Below, piece by piece: positions 49,005 to 59,597 of a stretch of 64,000 bases of DNA (position 1 is its first letter; every line of letters starts with the position of its first letter). This DNA is from Drosophila persimilis (lineage: Eukaryota; Arthropoda; Insecta; Diptera; Drosophilidae). The notes below the pieces were generated by a model. It made no database searches. It saw only the letters and a program-made list of their open reading frames with translations, and had not been told where the DNA came from. The stretch is taken from contig NW_020825350.1 of assembly GCF_003286085.1 (NCBI RefSeq), forward strand, positions 806,001 to 870,000, read 5' to 3'. The position numbers and the translations under genes are program-made.

Positions 49005-50075
49005 ATGAGTTGTGAAGAAGCATCGGGCGATAAGGCGGTTGACCAGCATCCGAACATGCACCAGGCCATTGTCGGGTTGGTGGAGCATGCCAAACGCCTG
49101 AAAATGTTGACTGTGGACGGAATCGGAGCGGAATGGTCCGCAAGCGTTGGCCGCCCGACGAGCTCCGGCCAAGGCTGGCGCGGGCCTGCGCTCCCATCTC
49201 GCTTTGTTAAACGCAATAGGAAATTTGAAACCAAGATGTTGCGTCTGTTGCGGCGCTGGGATTCTGATCGTGAGGCTACCACAAAGCCACCAGCACCACC
49301 ACCGTCCCAACAATCGTTGGCAAACGCCCTGAAACTGACCAGCAATATGATCGAAAGCTACAAAACGTCAGAGATCCTGGTTGACAAGTTGATTGGGGAC
49401 TCGCTGTCCCTGTACAGCAACCTAGTCACCCAGACACAGATGCATCGCAACATCCAGCTGATCCAACAGCTGGAGATAGAGACAAATGACCGCATCCTGG
49501 ACCAGCTGCACATCGACTTTGATTTAGAGTACGAGTCCGGGAATGTGCTGGCGAACCCTCGTAGCTACCTCCAGCCCTTCCAGTGCCCTTCGTGCTCCAA
49601 AGGATTTCCAGAACAAAAGTCAGTGGGCATCCAAACTCAGGAGCATTATTACTTGCCATCGCTCCGAGGCCAGGATGGCGCTCTCGTCGTGGCTGCCATC
49701 GTCAATATGGACCATCCTGAGGGTGACTCCAGCCAGGGCGGCAGCAACAACTCGATGGAGGAGATAGTCCAAGGTCTGAAGGGTATCTCTAACTTTTGCC
49801 AGATCATGACCAACTATAACGACCGTTTCAAACACAACAAATCTGTATTGACCTGCGGAGACGTATCGAAGGCAGACACTCAGTTGCTCCAGGACAAAAT
49901 TCGTGTTCGGTGCCAACTCAATATTTACTTCTACAAAATGATGATCATAGCGGAGTCCGAGCTAATGAACCAACTGCCACACAAAGAAGCAGCCATTGGG
50001 ACAGGCGGAGCAGGTGCCGATGCCGGTGCCGGTGCCTGGGACGAAAGCTGTGGCGATGGCCAGGCAAAGATGTAA
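49005..50075 (+). CDS. Unknown 356-aa protein with a CxxC motif
   Basis: Single-exon frame starting at ATG 49005 (MSCEEASGD), preceded by CAGA; the in-frame upstream extension has no ATG. It ends at 50075 with AATAAA at 50103-50108. I do not recognise the family. Visible features are a basic segment ('RFVKRNRKFETKMLRLLRRW') at about residues 65-85, a Pro-rich linker at about 95-103, a predicted helical region at about 105-170, 'PFQCPSCSKGF' at about 190-200 (a CxxC with no obvious partner pair), a second helical part at about 245-325, and a Gly/Ala-rich tail. There is no signal or membrane segment. GC-rich codon use unlike its flanks supports a real, constrained gene. Function unknown. Confidence 0.75.
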   Translation: MSCEEASGDKAVDQHPNMHQAIVGLVEHAKRLKMLTVDGIGAEWSASVGRPTSSGQGWRGPALPSRFVKRNRKFETKMLRLLRRWDSDREATTKPPAPPPSQQSLANALKLTSNMIESYKTSEILVDKLIGDSLSLYSNLVTQTQMHRNIQLIQQLEIETNDRILDQLHIDFDLEYESGNVLANPRSYLQPFQCPSCSKGFPEQKSVGIQTQEHYYLPSLRGQDGALVVAAIVNMDHPEGDSSQGGSNNSMEEIVQGLKGISNFCQIMTNYNDRFKHNKSVLTCGDVSKADTQLLQDKIRVRCQLNIYFYKMMIIAESELMNQLPHKEAAIGTGGAGADAGAGAWDESCGDGQAKM

Positions 50076-50195
50076 GGCCACCTGTAATAATATAACCACA
50101 TCAATAAATGTTGCATATATTTTGTTAACGTTCGACACACTGTGCACGACTCTCCCTCTAGATGTGCATCCTCGAGTGTGTACATACATATGTAC

Positions 50196-50227
<32 letters not shown>

Positions 50228-51257
50228 GAGAGCAAACTTTTCTTGTTAAGCTGCAGATTGAATGGCGCCGGTAAACACAAATTGAGAGGCAGGAGAACCC
50301 CTTGGGGGCGCCGTCTCGATCCCCCCACGCACCCCCCATTCCGCCTTCTGCCGCCAGTGATTGAGCCAAATCCATGCTCATAACTAATTGCCAACCCCGA
50401 CGAAGTCGCCGTCGCCGTCGCCGTCGTTAGTAGCCTTTGGCAGCACTGCAAAGTTTAAATTAAGTTGCGTGTCATAGTCGAAAAGTTTTCCACTTATTCA
50501 AAAGAAGAACGTGCTCCTCCTGTCCTCTAGTACCCAAGAATAGGAGCAGTAGCAACAGCACCAGCATCAAGCCACAAACATGTAAAAACAAGAAAAAAAG
50601 AAAAAAGGCTGCATAAGTATGTAATATCCGGGCCCGAAGCCCTCAATTTCTCTGCAGCTATGTATATACATACATATGTATATGTAGGATCCTAATATTA
50701 TTCACAGTGAATTTTTGTCTGTTTTCTGTCCACGAACTCACTACGAGATTGTTCACAGTGGCATCTTACGTTGCCTTCTTTACGACTTACCGTTTGCTAT
50801 TATCCACTGCCTGTCCCATTATTATCATTATTATTTTGGAGAAACAAACGCGATGCAAACGCAGTAAACAGTTATATTTTAGAAAATATGAACGAAAACT
50901 GTCCAAACGAATGCAATTCACCGAAATGCAATGCATGTTGGACTGATTCAAATCAAATCACGCACGGGGGTTTTCATCTAACATGGTTTTAGCTATTGGG
51001 AAGCAACAAATGACACTATGCAATAGAATGGTCGAAAGCATATCAAATACAGGATCGCGCCTTAAAAGTAAATTAGCATCTGAGCTGGCCTCAGAACAAG
51101 GGCATTCAACTTTACTCCTTGTAAAACGAGCCAGAAGTGCCCTCTGTATCAAAGAAAACCATGAGCAAACTAGTTGCTATAAACAACTGGATTCGATTTT
51201 TTGACTTTGTGTTAAGAACTCCTTGTAAGTAGTATTGAGTTGAAGAAATGTCGCGTC
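50076..51257. other. 3' flank; microsatellite; unresolved frames
   Basis: Holds the 3' end of the preceding gene, a TATG microsatellite at about 50185-50225, a GTCGCC repeat at about 50402-50425, and short frames at 50707-51204 (+) with no identified family. Part of the last may belong to the Transib-like fragment that follows. Confidence 0.4.
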
Positions 51258-51410
51258 AAATGACATGAAGTGTATGCAAGAGAAGTTGTGGGCTGAACTA
51301 GGCCCAAATGTATATGCACCTAAACAGAATGAAAGCGGTAATAGCAATGAGGGAAATACTGCAATACGAGCATTCTCGAATGGTAAGATATTTTTTCGTC
51401 TGTTTTAGAT
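51258..51410 (+). mobile_element. Possible Transib/RAG1-like transposase fragment
   Basis: An open segment reads 'LWAELGPNVYAPKQNESGN' and then 'SNEGNTAIRAFSN'. The second part resembles the 'SNDGNTARRFF' block that follows the LHAW block in Transib-type transposases. No ends or target duplication were found. This is a weak, motif-based call. Confidence 0.35.
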
Positions 51411-52145
51411 TTGGATTACAAAATCATTCACACTTCTTCTAAGCACATAATTGATTCCGAAAAATGTAAACCCCTACCTTTAGCCCCAACTGTGCACAAA
51501 ATATTGGTACAAGGAATTATCATGGTACAATTATGAACACCTCAGAGGCGCGGAAGAAAGTACATACATAAATAGAGCGATAGAAAATTGCATGCCAGAA
51601 AATGTAGCCGATTAGCAAAAATTACAGATGTATTCAATAGAGCATTGAGTTCTTCCGATCGATAACATTCAATACTCATATGCTCATCATTGTATTTTCC
51701 CGCTTAAGTGGCTAGTTTTACGCGCATAGGTGTGTTGGTATCGCTCATGTCCAAAACACAACTGTAACGCCACCAATATTAAATAAGCACTATATTATAA
51801 AACGAGGGGGAACGTTGTGAGTTGCTGCGGCGACCGCAACTCTACATTTATACCCGATACATAGTCAGTATGGCTACATTGACCGACAATGTGTGCGTGC
51901 GGGAGAGACAGAAAACGTGTCTGAACAAGTCGGGCGCTGCATAGCCACTGCAAATTAATTAGTTCCTTTTGGCCATAAAAATTATCTGATCTGATCAATG
52001 GTAGTAGAAAATAATTTATTTTAGCCAGAAAACCATGCACTTAATAAGCGATGATTTCTGTGGAAAAATCATGCATTTAATATAAAAAAAATAATACATT
52101 TTTTTATTTATTTTTCCAATTACCTTTATTTATAAAAAATTATTA
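51411..52145. other. No gene; includes a DINE-1 end
   Basis: AT-rich. At 51801-51875 a minus-orientation DINE-1 right end is clear ('aaaacgagggggaacgttg' and 'tatacccgatacatagtcag'). Nothing else is recognised. Confidence 0.5.
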
Positions 52146-53277
52146 TTAATTATTTTCTAAGGTGGCCAGAGCTTTGTATTTTTTTTCTCTTGAGGTCTTC
52201 TGAAAATGACTATTCTTAATGTTGTGAATAGCCTTCCGAATCACTTTTTCTGCTGGCTCGTTGGGTATTTTCATCTTCACCGCCGCTGAAATAATATGAA
52301 TAAATTAATTAATTAGTTATTATGTTTTTTTAAAGTTATTTTTAGACCTACATTCCAGGACATTGTAAAATTCTTTACAATTTTTTAGCGAGCTCTTCCC
52401 CGAAGTACCGTCTAAGTTGTATTCCAAAATGAGCTTCTCGTCCAGCACATTTTTTAAGCTGCATGCCATCGATGTGCTCGTCCCCATTAAGTTCCGTAAT
52501 TTGTTGATCTAATAAAAGAAAATAATGAAAAAATAACAACTAGCTGCCATAGAAGGATAAGCTACCACTCACATAGAAATCCGTGAGCTCCGGAGTTATG
52601 ATAGAGTTGAAACGCTCCAACTCCATTGTCGACTCTATCGGGAAATTCATGGCATTTGGTGATAGATCTGGCTCTTTTGTGATATGTAGCTTGAGCAGAG
52701 CCACCGCCTCCGCCAATGTTTCTAATAACACATCAACTTTTTTTTCTAAATTAGAAAATTTTTCTGAAATATAGACAACAAAATATAAACAACATATTTG
52801 TATACATGGACTTTAAACTTTCAAATCGATAGCTTACTTTTAAATGCAGCCATTATACGTTGCTCTGTCGAAACTGTAATCAAAATTTGTTTAGCTATTG
52901 TGCATTGTGTACAAAGTAATTAAAAATTCATGTACTTACGCGATATTGGCTGTTCTTCTGGCACAGGTTCTGTGAAAACTATGTCAATTGGGTCAATACT
53001 TATTTCATCCATCAAGCACACAAATTATATACTTACGCTCTGCATCGAAGATTAAACGCCTAATTTTGGAGCCATCCTGCACTATATCAATATCATCCTG
53101 AGCTATTTCAATATCTTCCTGCACTACTTCATTATTTTCTTGGAGAACTAGCTCTGCGCTATCTAATTCTCTCTGATTATCCCTTTCTACTCCTTGGCGT
53201 TCGAGAAGTTCTAATTTTCTAGCTATCTCATCCCTTTCTTTTTTAACTAATCTTCGCAAATGTCGATTACCAACCAT
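52146..53277 (-). CDS. DUF4806-like protein, six exons, about 264 aa
   Basis: Phase-consistent model with exons 53037-53277, 52940-52969, 52838-52873, 52573-52763, 52352-52508 and 52146-52285. All introns have GT..AG ends, and together the exons give 265 codons from ATG to TAA. The N-terminus is a charged helical segment ('LVKKERDEIARKLELLERQ') followed by acidic repeats. The C-terminal 95 residues ('LRNLMGTSTSMACSLKNVLD', 'EYNLDG', 'KEFYNVLE', 'EPAEKVIRKAIHNI') resemble the DUF4806 domain found in insect proteins of unknown function, as I remember its pattern. The 30- and 36-base exons are unusually small. Nearby repeats suggest a TE-rich setting, but intact splicing argues for a functional gene. 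Nothing shows what it does. Confidence 0.6.
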
Positions 53278-53490
53278 TTTGATATCTTTACTTATTTTAA
53301 TTTGGTTTTTGTTTTATAATATGAACTACTTTTTTTATCAATTAGTAAATAAGAAAAAACGCTTTAAAATTTGAAATTATCGCAATCTGTAAATGAATAA
53401 ATTTAATAAATGAGTGAGTATAAGTTAAATATAAGTTTTAATATTATATATATATATATGTATGAGAACATGCATATATGTACATATATA

Positions 53491-54023
53491 CACTAGTGGA
53501 CAGCTCAATGTGGCTCTCTATTCATACAAATTTGTGATAATATAATATTTCTCGAAGAAGTAAATTATATTGGACTATAGAGAAACTGAATTTTTAGCAC
53601 ATAATGAACATCACACAAAAGCAGAAATCTAAAACTGAATAAAATAACCCAAAAACTGCGGCAAAACGACTTAACCATCGAAATAATCCGAAATCTAATA
53701 GATCAATGTATAATATATTTTTATACCCTATACTCAAAAAACCAAAAGGAACAAATAAATTTGCGGGGGCTACGCTGCGCCCGACGATACGTTCAGACAG
53801 ATTTTCTGTCTCTCTTGCACGCACTCTGTCGTGTCGTTTAATATTAGCGGCGTCTGACGGAGGAGAGCCATACTGACTAAGTATCGGGTATAAATTTAGA
53901 GCTGCGGTCGGAGCAGCAACTCACAACGTTTCCCTCGTTTTTAAATATAAATAAGCTTTTTATTTGTGAAAAGCAACGAAATCATTATTTTTTTCACTGT
54001 CCACATTTAGTTGTACGCTAGTG
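53491..54023. mobile_element. Tc1/mariner-like MITE with nested DINE-1
   Basis: A 533-bp element flanked by TA. The left end reads CACTAGTGGACAGCTCAATG and the right end in reverse reads CACTAGCGTACAACTAAATG: four mismatches in 20 bases, with a further 'tgg' shared. TA-flanked ends with no coding capacity fit a Tc1/mariner-type miniature element. A DINE-1 right part sits inside it at about 53722-53940, so part of the length is a later insertion. Exact family unknown. Confidence 0.6.
53722..53940 (+). mobile_element. DINE-1-like Helitron right end, nested in MITE
   Basis: Shows 'aaccaaaaggaacaaataaa', 'gcgcccgacgatacgttcag', 'gattttctgtctctcttgca', 'gccatactgactaagtatcg' and the end 'gcagcaactcacaacgtttc'. 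It lies between the two ends of the MITE. Confidence 0.7.
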
Positions 54024-54788
54024 TATATATGTATGGACAATTACCCCATTTTCTTTTTCCATTTATTTTCTTTAATATTTTAATAAGCTATTAATAATTC
54101 GGTTCAATTGTATAAAAAGAAAGAATTCGTTCGCTTTTAAAACGGATGTTTGTTTTAACAAAAACAATGTTCACTGTAGGTCAGCGGTGGCCTGTTCATT
54201 TACTCCAAAACAACAAAAACAAAACACGCGCAAAAATAGGTACATACCTGCTCGAGCCAAGCCGCACAAATAAGGGTTACTTTTTGTTGCTTTTGTTTTG
54301 TTGTTTGTTTTGCTGCTGGACTGCTCAAAAATTGCAATTTCGTGCCTACCGCAGATTATTACAATTTAATTCGCTACTACGGATTTATATTCTATTTCTT
54401 TATTCTTCTTTTATTCCCGAGCATAAGAGAAGAATAAAGAAATATAATGTGAATGCAGCGAAACATTAATATAATTTGAACAGTTTTTTTCACAAATTTG
54501 ACTTTTTATACAATTGAAATTTTCTTTATTTACCACGCGCGCACACATATTATTAATTATTTAAACACTGCACTTACCTGATAATAATAATAATCACAGG
54601 ACTTTCGCTTCGTTTGCGCACAATTTGACGATTGCAAATAGCAAATGCAAAGCGAAGAAAGAAAAAAAGTTCTGACGACGCAGTCGCAAAAGAGACGAAA
54701 AGAAAAAACGAAGATCTCTGCTACTGCGCACGGTCGGCAGAACCGAATTACGTTCGGCACGCGCGAAAAAGAAAGAAACACAATTGTT
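54024..54788. other. No gene seen
   Basis: AT-rich DNA with short overlapping frames on both strands (54146-54469 + and 54557-54826 -) and no motif. Nothing supportable. Confidence 0.4.
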
Positions 54789-55740
54789 ACCCCAGAAATG
54801 TACACTACGGAATGATCACAAACCACTTAGTGACATATTTGTGGAAAGCAAGGGACCGATGGCCGTTAATTTGATCAGGATTCAACTATCATGTTGAGTA
54901 TGTAAAAGGCACTTCAAATCAAGCGGATAACTTGTCAACGATTGCACAGGATACCAACAAGACGTGATCCTCTTTTAACAAAACTGTTAGTTGCAGTCGA
55001 CAACGATTCTGTGTCGAAGCTGCAAGGTGAACAATAGAAGGAATTTAAACGGAAAGATAGCGAGCTCTCAGTGGAGCATAGATATGTACATATTATGGGT
55101 AAAGTTCTTAAGTATCTACATACACTTGTCACACTAGGGAGTAGTAAAGTCAAAAGCCATGGTAATATCACATACATATGTATATGGTGGCCGGGCATAG
55201 ATAAGGACATAGAAAAGCTTCTAAGCAAATGCGATTGAAGGCAACAGTTGCAAGAAAGCACAAACAAAAGGTCATTGATACCATGGTATCCAGAAGAATC
55301 TGTTCGGCAACGCATTCATGTAGACTTTACAGGTCCACTTCCGATATCACCTCTCGTTTCACAGATACGGATTAAGTACTAGGCTTAATGCACTAAGACA
55401 AATGTTCGACAAATTTTGCTCGAACAAAGCAAAAATATTAACAACTATAAGATTAAAAGGGATGTTCAGTTTATTGGTCAGCATATCTGTATTAGAGATT
55501 ACAGAAATGTTAATAGCTAGTTGGTCACCTGCGATAACGGCGACAGTCAAAATTCAGCTAAAGATTCGGAGAACACGACACAACCAGTTAATCGCGGACA
55601 GCACCATTCTAAGAGCGGGGAAAGCAATGGCGACACTTCGACTCCAGTTGGTGAGAATATAAAAACCCAAAAGCGGACCTTGAGACCCCGTGTTGATGGT
55701 AGATTATCTAAACCACAACCAAGTACTATGTTTAATATGT
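54789..55740 (+). mobile_element. Ty3/gypsy retrotransposon pol remnant
   Basis: Broken pol text in order. 'LRNDHKPLSDIF' (about 54800) is the RNase H 'TDHKPL' motif with its Asp. 'HVEYVKGTSNQADNLS' (about 54893-54938) is the end of RNase H. The integrase zinc-finger region comes next, with 'WWPGIDKDIEKLLSKC' (about 55185-55235), and 'IHVDFTGPLP' (about 55310-55345) marks the start of the integrase core with its first catalytic Asp. Several frameshifts and stops are present, and the rest of the core is scrambled or lost. An Arg/Pro-rich tail at 55530-55735 may be the integrase C-terminal end. No LTRs were identified. Inactive. Confidence 0.75.
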
Positions 55741-56144
55741 ATCTACATATCTTACAAATAAACTCTAATGGATAGCGAGTTAGATATTTGACCTAACGAC
55801 TATTTTGAATTTAAATTCTAAACGGTAACGCTTGTAATACATTAGGCAGCACTACAGAAGAAGATAAATGTAAGCTGGAGAAGTGACTGGAAGAACTTTT
55901 TCCTTCCAAGACATTTATGTGCAGAAGTCTCATGTAAAAGACATCACATAATTGTCATCAATAAATGGGATGTCTCAATCGATCTGCAAGGGGATTTAAG
56001 AAATAAATCTGAGCATTGGTTGTTTTACTGTAAAATTTCCAGCTTAACATATGTAATTTCTTTGGACATTCAGATTATGCAAAAAAACATCGACATTTAT
56101 AAATGGAATGCCAGTTGCCACATAATGGAATACAGTTTTAAAAT
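55741..56144. other. 3' flank of GPAA1; no gene seen
   Basis: AT-rich sequence between the gypsy remnant and the GPAA1 stop codon. It probably includes the GPAA1 3' UTR (minus strand). No other feature is recognised. Confidence 0.5.
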
Positions 56145-58405
56145 TTAATTTGTTTTCAACTTGGTCTGAGGCTGAGGCTTTGGCTTGCGACGTTGCGTCT
56201 CCTCGTAGTCGGAATAATCGGCAATGTCACGTCGCTTGGAAAGTGCCAGTGTCCAGCAGAGGATCCACAGGGGCAGGAAGACCGTGCTGACGACAAAGTA
56301 CAGCCAGTTGCCATAGATCTAATAAGAAGAACGGGGAACGATGTGAAATGATAAGCTGGCGAATGCTTAAATGCAGAACTTACCACACAGTCAATGAGAC
56401 CGTAAGCAGAGGCATCCATGGCGGCGGTGGCTGCGCGCAAAAGCAGCTTATCAAGCTTCAGCTCAGGGAACTGGTAGAAGCTCATGCACAGAACAATTAA
56501 ATAGACAACAACCATAGGGTTGAGGAGCAGAGTGATGAGACGCGTCAGATTGCGCATTGAACCGTTCCAGTTCTTCTCACTAGTTTCCAAAGCAATCACC
56601 ACCGGTACTGTGAGGACGGCCACAAAGAAGCCAAGGGCAAAGTTCAGCAGGCCGACGACGATCAGAGAGCAGCCAAAGATGAGTAGGAAGCCCACGTGCA
56701 GAAGTTCAAGGCCGCCCGCCGGCAGGACAACGACAAAGGGCAGAATGAAACCGATAAGGGTAAGAAAGCTAAGCACGGATGTGGTCAGTGGCGCAGCGCC
56801 CATCGGTATCTCCAGGAAGTACTGCTGCAGTGGCAACACATTGCCCAGATACCCGATGAGCAGTACAGCTGTCAGATAGATCAGCACGGAGCCGTAGGGC
56901 AGACCGTCCTCGACAGCGGTGTCAGGCTCAGACCCACTCTGTGTCTCAGCCGATGCTGTCGCTGTCGCTGCCGGTTGCAACTCAAAGTCTAGCGTTGACC
57001 AGGTTAGATAGGCCTTGAAGAAAGCGCAGGCGACGAGGGCCACCAGGGCAGGCATGTAATCGCCAATGGAGATGTACCGATCGTTGTTCACAATCACATA
57101 GAAGAAGAAGCTCTGATGGAAGCGCTCCAAAAGATTGTTGAGGCTGCGCGCAATACCCTCGATGGCCTTCAGAAGCGGCACGGCCGCCGAGCCGGCGTTA
57201 CCCTTCAGAGTCGCATGCGTTTGGCGCTTGGCAGCGGCGATGGTCAGGGCATCGATGCGATAGCGGTGGAACAGTCCGTGATTGCCATTGGGCACGCCCG
57301 AGGACTGTGTCGCCAGCATGGACAGCATCTGGCGCAAATTCTTTTCGAAGACAGACGGGTTGGAGCGACGCTTCTTGCGCAAGGTCTGCTTGTACCCAGA
57401 TGTGATGCCCTCCCGAGCCATTATGCGCTGCACCAAATTGAACATGTCCAGGTTGGGCAGCTTGCCATTGAGGCCTTCGATCTTTACATCCACATAGTCT
57501 GCAAGGCAATTATTAATTGATTTTGCTTTATTTTTAGTGACAATAACTTACCAATTTCGAGATCTTGTACTTCGATGTTGAGTGCCGCCTGCAATGAGCC
57601 TGCACGTGCTGGCAAGTTGCCTGGCAGCAGGTAGGCCTTACTGACATTCATCACGCGGTCGCCATCATGGTAGGCCTCCAGCCAGGCCTGCATTCCCAAC
57701 TGCTCCTGTTCGGTGACCAGAAATATCAGATCCTTAGCCCAGTAGTTCTTGCCTGCGGAAGAGATTCAAATTTAATTGTGTGCTCCCATGCGATAGCGGC
57801 TCTCTGCTCGACACTTACGTCTAGCGAAATCGGCAAATGCCAGCAGCAGCGGCACACTGGGCGAGATATCCGGGTGCACGGAGGTGGGGGCACGGTAGGG
57901 AGCTGTGAAAACAATACCCTCGGTGGAAGCGATGCGAGGCGCCCGCAGAATACCGTATATGTTTTTTCCGTGATACTCCTTGCCACCACCAAAGGGATAG
58001 CGGAGGGTGTAGTTGTGTGTATGCGTTTCCAGGCCAAATTCATTAAATTTGGCCGCAATCCAGGCGTGTGGCGTAGTCGACTTGTGTTCCTTGCGTTCGC
58101 GCTGCAGCTCCTCCAACAGCTGGCTGGCTAGCCGATTGGAGTCGATGCGAATCTCGGGGTAGACCAGACCTAGCCAATTAAAGGAAATCACTTAAAATCG
58201 GTCTCAGTCATGGGTAGAGACACTCACCTGGCGACAGGGCGTTTTCTGACAGATAGGTGCCGTGGTTGAACTCGGGCAGGGCCAGGCAGGCGAGCCAAAC
58301 CACGCCGAGAACATAAAAGCCGCTGCACACCTTGCGTACATGCTTTGCCAAACTATCTACTAGCTTGTTTTGCGTCGAGATCGACGGATCTGAAAGCAGG
58401 CCCAT
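56145..58405 (-). CDS. GPAA1: GPI transamidase subunit GPAA1 (GAA1), five exons
   Basis: Subunit of the ER-membrane GPI transamidase, which attaches GPI anchors to precursor proteins; GAA1 handles the GPI substrate. Model: exons 58228-58405, 57819-58169, 57552-57752, 56384-57498 and 56145-56318. Every junction is GT..AG and phase-consistent, giving 673 codons including TAA (672 aa), close to the family's usual 600-690. An N-terminal membrane anchor ('GFYVLGVVWLACLAL', about residues 28-42) precedes a lumenal M28-peptidase-like part with 'GIVFTAPYRAP', 'KDLIFLVTEQEQLG' and 'AALNIEV'. Many membrane segments follow in exon 4, and a basic cytosolic tail ends the protein. I recognise it as the ortholog of D. 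melanogaster CG3033. Its minus-strand placement downstream of mof fits the melanogaster order as I recall it. Nearby TATCGAT motifs suggest a DREF-type housekeeping promoter. Confidence 0.92.
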
Positions 58406-58504
58406 TTTTTTTCCAACGCTCCTTACTCACAACTCAAAATTTCCATTAAACAGACGAAACAATAACAATCAAGACAACAACATCTGAATGCAACCGGTAA
58501 AAGT

Positions 58505-58735
58505 GCACACTTATCTCTATCGATGTATCGATATGTCTTTCTAGCAAGGAATTCATATTGTAATTATTGTTGTCTTCCACTACACTACACACTGTATGAA
58601 GGAAAAATAATTAACCGGGAGCGAGATAAACATTTATAAGCTTAAGATTAAATTTTTAATCGATCTACTGACAGCGCGGCAGAAATTATTTTGATGTAGA
58701 ACTTATTTCTGCAATCGATACTATCGATGTTTCTG
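58505..58735. promoter_or_regulatory. DREF-type promoter motifs upstream of GPAA1
   Basis: Several ATCGAT/TATCGATA-like sites cluster here: 'tatcgatgtatcgatatg' near 58517 and 'atcgatactatcgatg' near 58715, with 'aatcgatc' between. DREF sites are typical of broadly expressed Drosophila genes. The cluster lies 100-330 bp upstream of the GPAA1 start codon. Assignment to GPAA1 is by distance. Confidence 0.5.
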
Positions 58736-58802
58736 CTTAAAATTTTCCACAGCAATCGCCTTTGAATTAGAACATATTTTTGGTTGTATTGATTTATTAT
58801 TG

Positions 58803-58973
58803 TTATAGCATGAACTGAGGCACTATTTGTGCAATTATTTTTTCGATCTGTCCTATCGACCCAGCCATAATTGTTTCGAAGCAGCCAGCTTTCATACTAG
58901 CTTCCACGATATTATTAGTTTGAATTGCTGCCAATGAAAACCACTCCACTTGTTCTCTGCGACCACTAACCAT
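58803..58973 (-). CDS. Possible small ORF, 56 aa, between GPAA1 and mof
   Basis: ATG at 58973 begins MVSGRREQVEWFSLAAIQTN; the frame ends in TAA, with AATAAA about 5-10 bases downstream (58793-58798 on the plus strand as tttatt). The frame is also open a little further upstream, so it could be the last exon of a larger gene with an acceptor near 'ggttag'. No family is recognised. The frame starts inside a perfect 34-bp palindrome. Low confidence. Confidence 0.3.
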   Translation of the reverse strand: MVSGRREQVEWFSLAAIQTNNIVEASMKAGCFETIMAGSIGQIEKIIAQIVPQFML

Positions 58974-58996
58974 ACAGTATACTGTATGGTTAGTGG
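58963..58996. repeat. Perfect 34-bp palindrome
   Basis: CCACTAACCATACAGT, then AT, then the exact reverse complement of the first 16 bases. Half of it (ATACTGTATGGTTAGTG) recurs at 63408-63423, upstream of mof. It may be two abutted ends of a small mobile element or a protein-binding site. Confidence 0.9.
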
Positions 58997-59006
58997 CATT
59001 ATCCAA

Positions 59007-59597
59007 TTATCTTGAAAACAAACAACAATGCGAATTGTAGGGCTATATGTAGTTAAGCCCATTTTCAAAGTAAACGTTTGGTTTATTTAACTTTGAATGT
59101 GTGGGCTGCGATTACAATGTAATGGGAATGAAAAACTGGTAATACTTTGCACTATCCGAGACTTACCATTGCATGTACATTATGTACACATGTTTGAGTA
59201 TCAGTAGAACGAGTCTCAGAACTTAATGGTCACACAGGGATGTTCTTAGGGATCGAAGCAGTGCTATACAATTTAGGTTTTCTCAAATTTTATTTGCATT
59301 TGTTTGTTGTTGTTTTTTTGTTGATTACAGACTTACGTTAGGGTAGAACGTGTAATTTGTAACATGTACAATTTGTAATAATTTTTCAAAACAATTGAAA
59401 TACAATTTGGGTGTTGCGTGTTGCATTTACATAATTCAAATACAAATTATGGAATTTGTTGCGTAATAATTTAGATACAATGAGACATAATAGGGGATAG
59501 GAAAGAGACAAAATATTTATCCTAAAGGACTACAAGTACTCACAAAAAAAAAAAAAATATAGAAAAAAAAACATGTTCTCTTACGAGTATTTGTATA
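59007..59597. other. mof 3' flank; no gene seen
   Basis: AT-rich sequence with long A and T runs, holding the probable mof 3' UTR (minus strand). No other feature is supported. Confidence 0.5.

Noticed and set aside
56520..57520. Plus-strand frames opposite GPAA1 exon 4
   Set aside because: GPAA1 is recognised with phase-consistent exons; the antisense frames have no motif.
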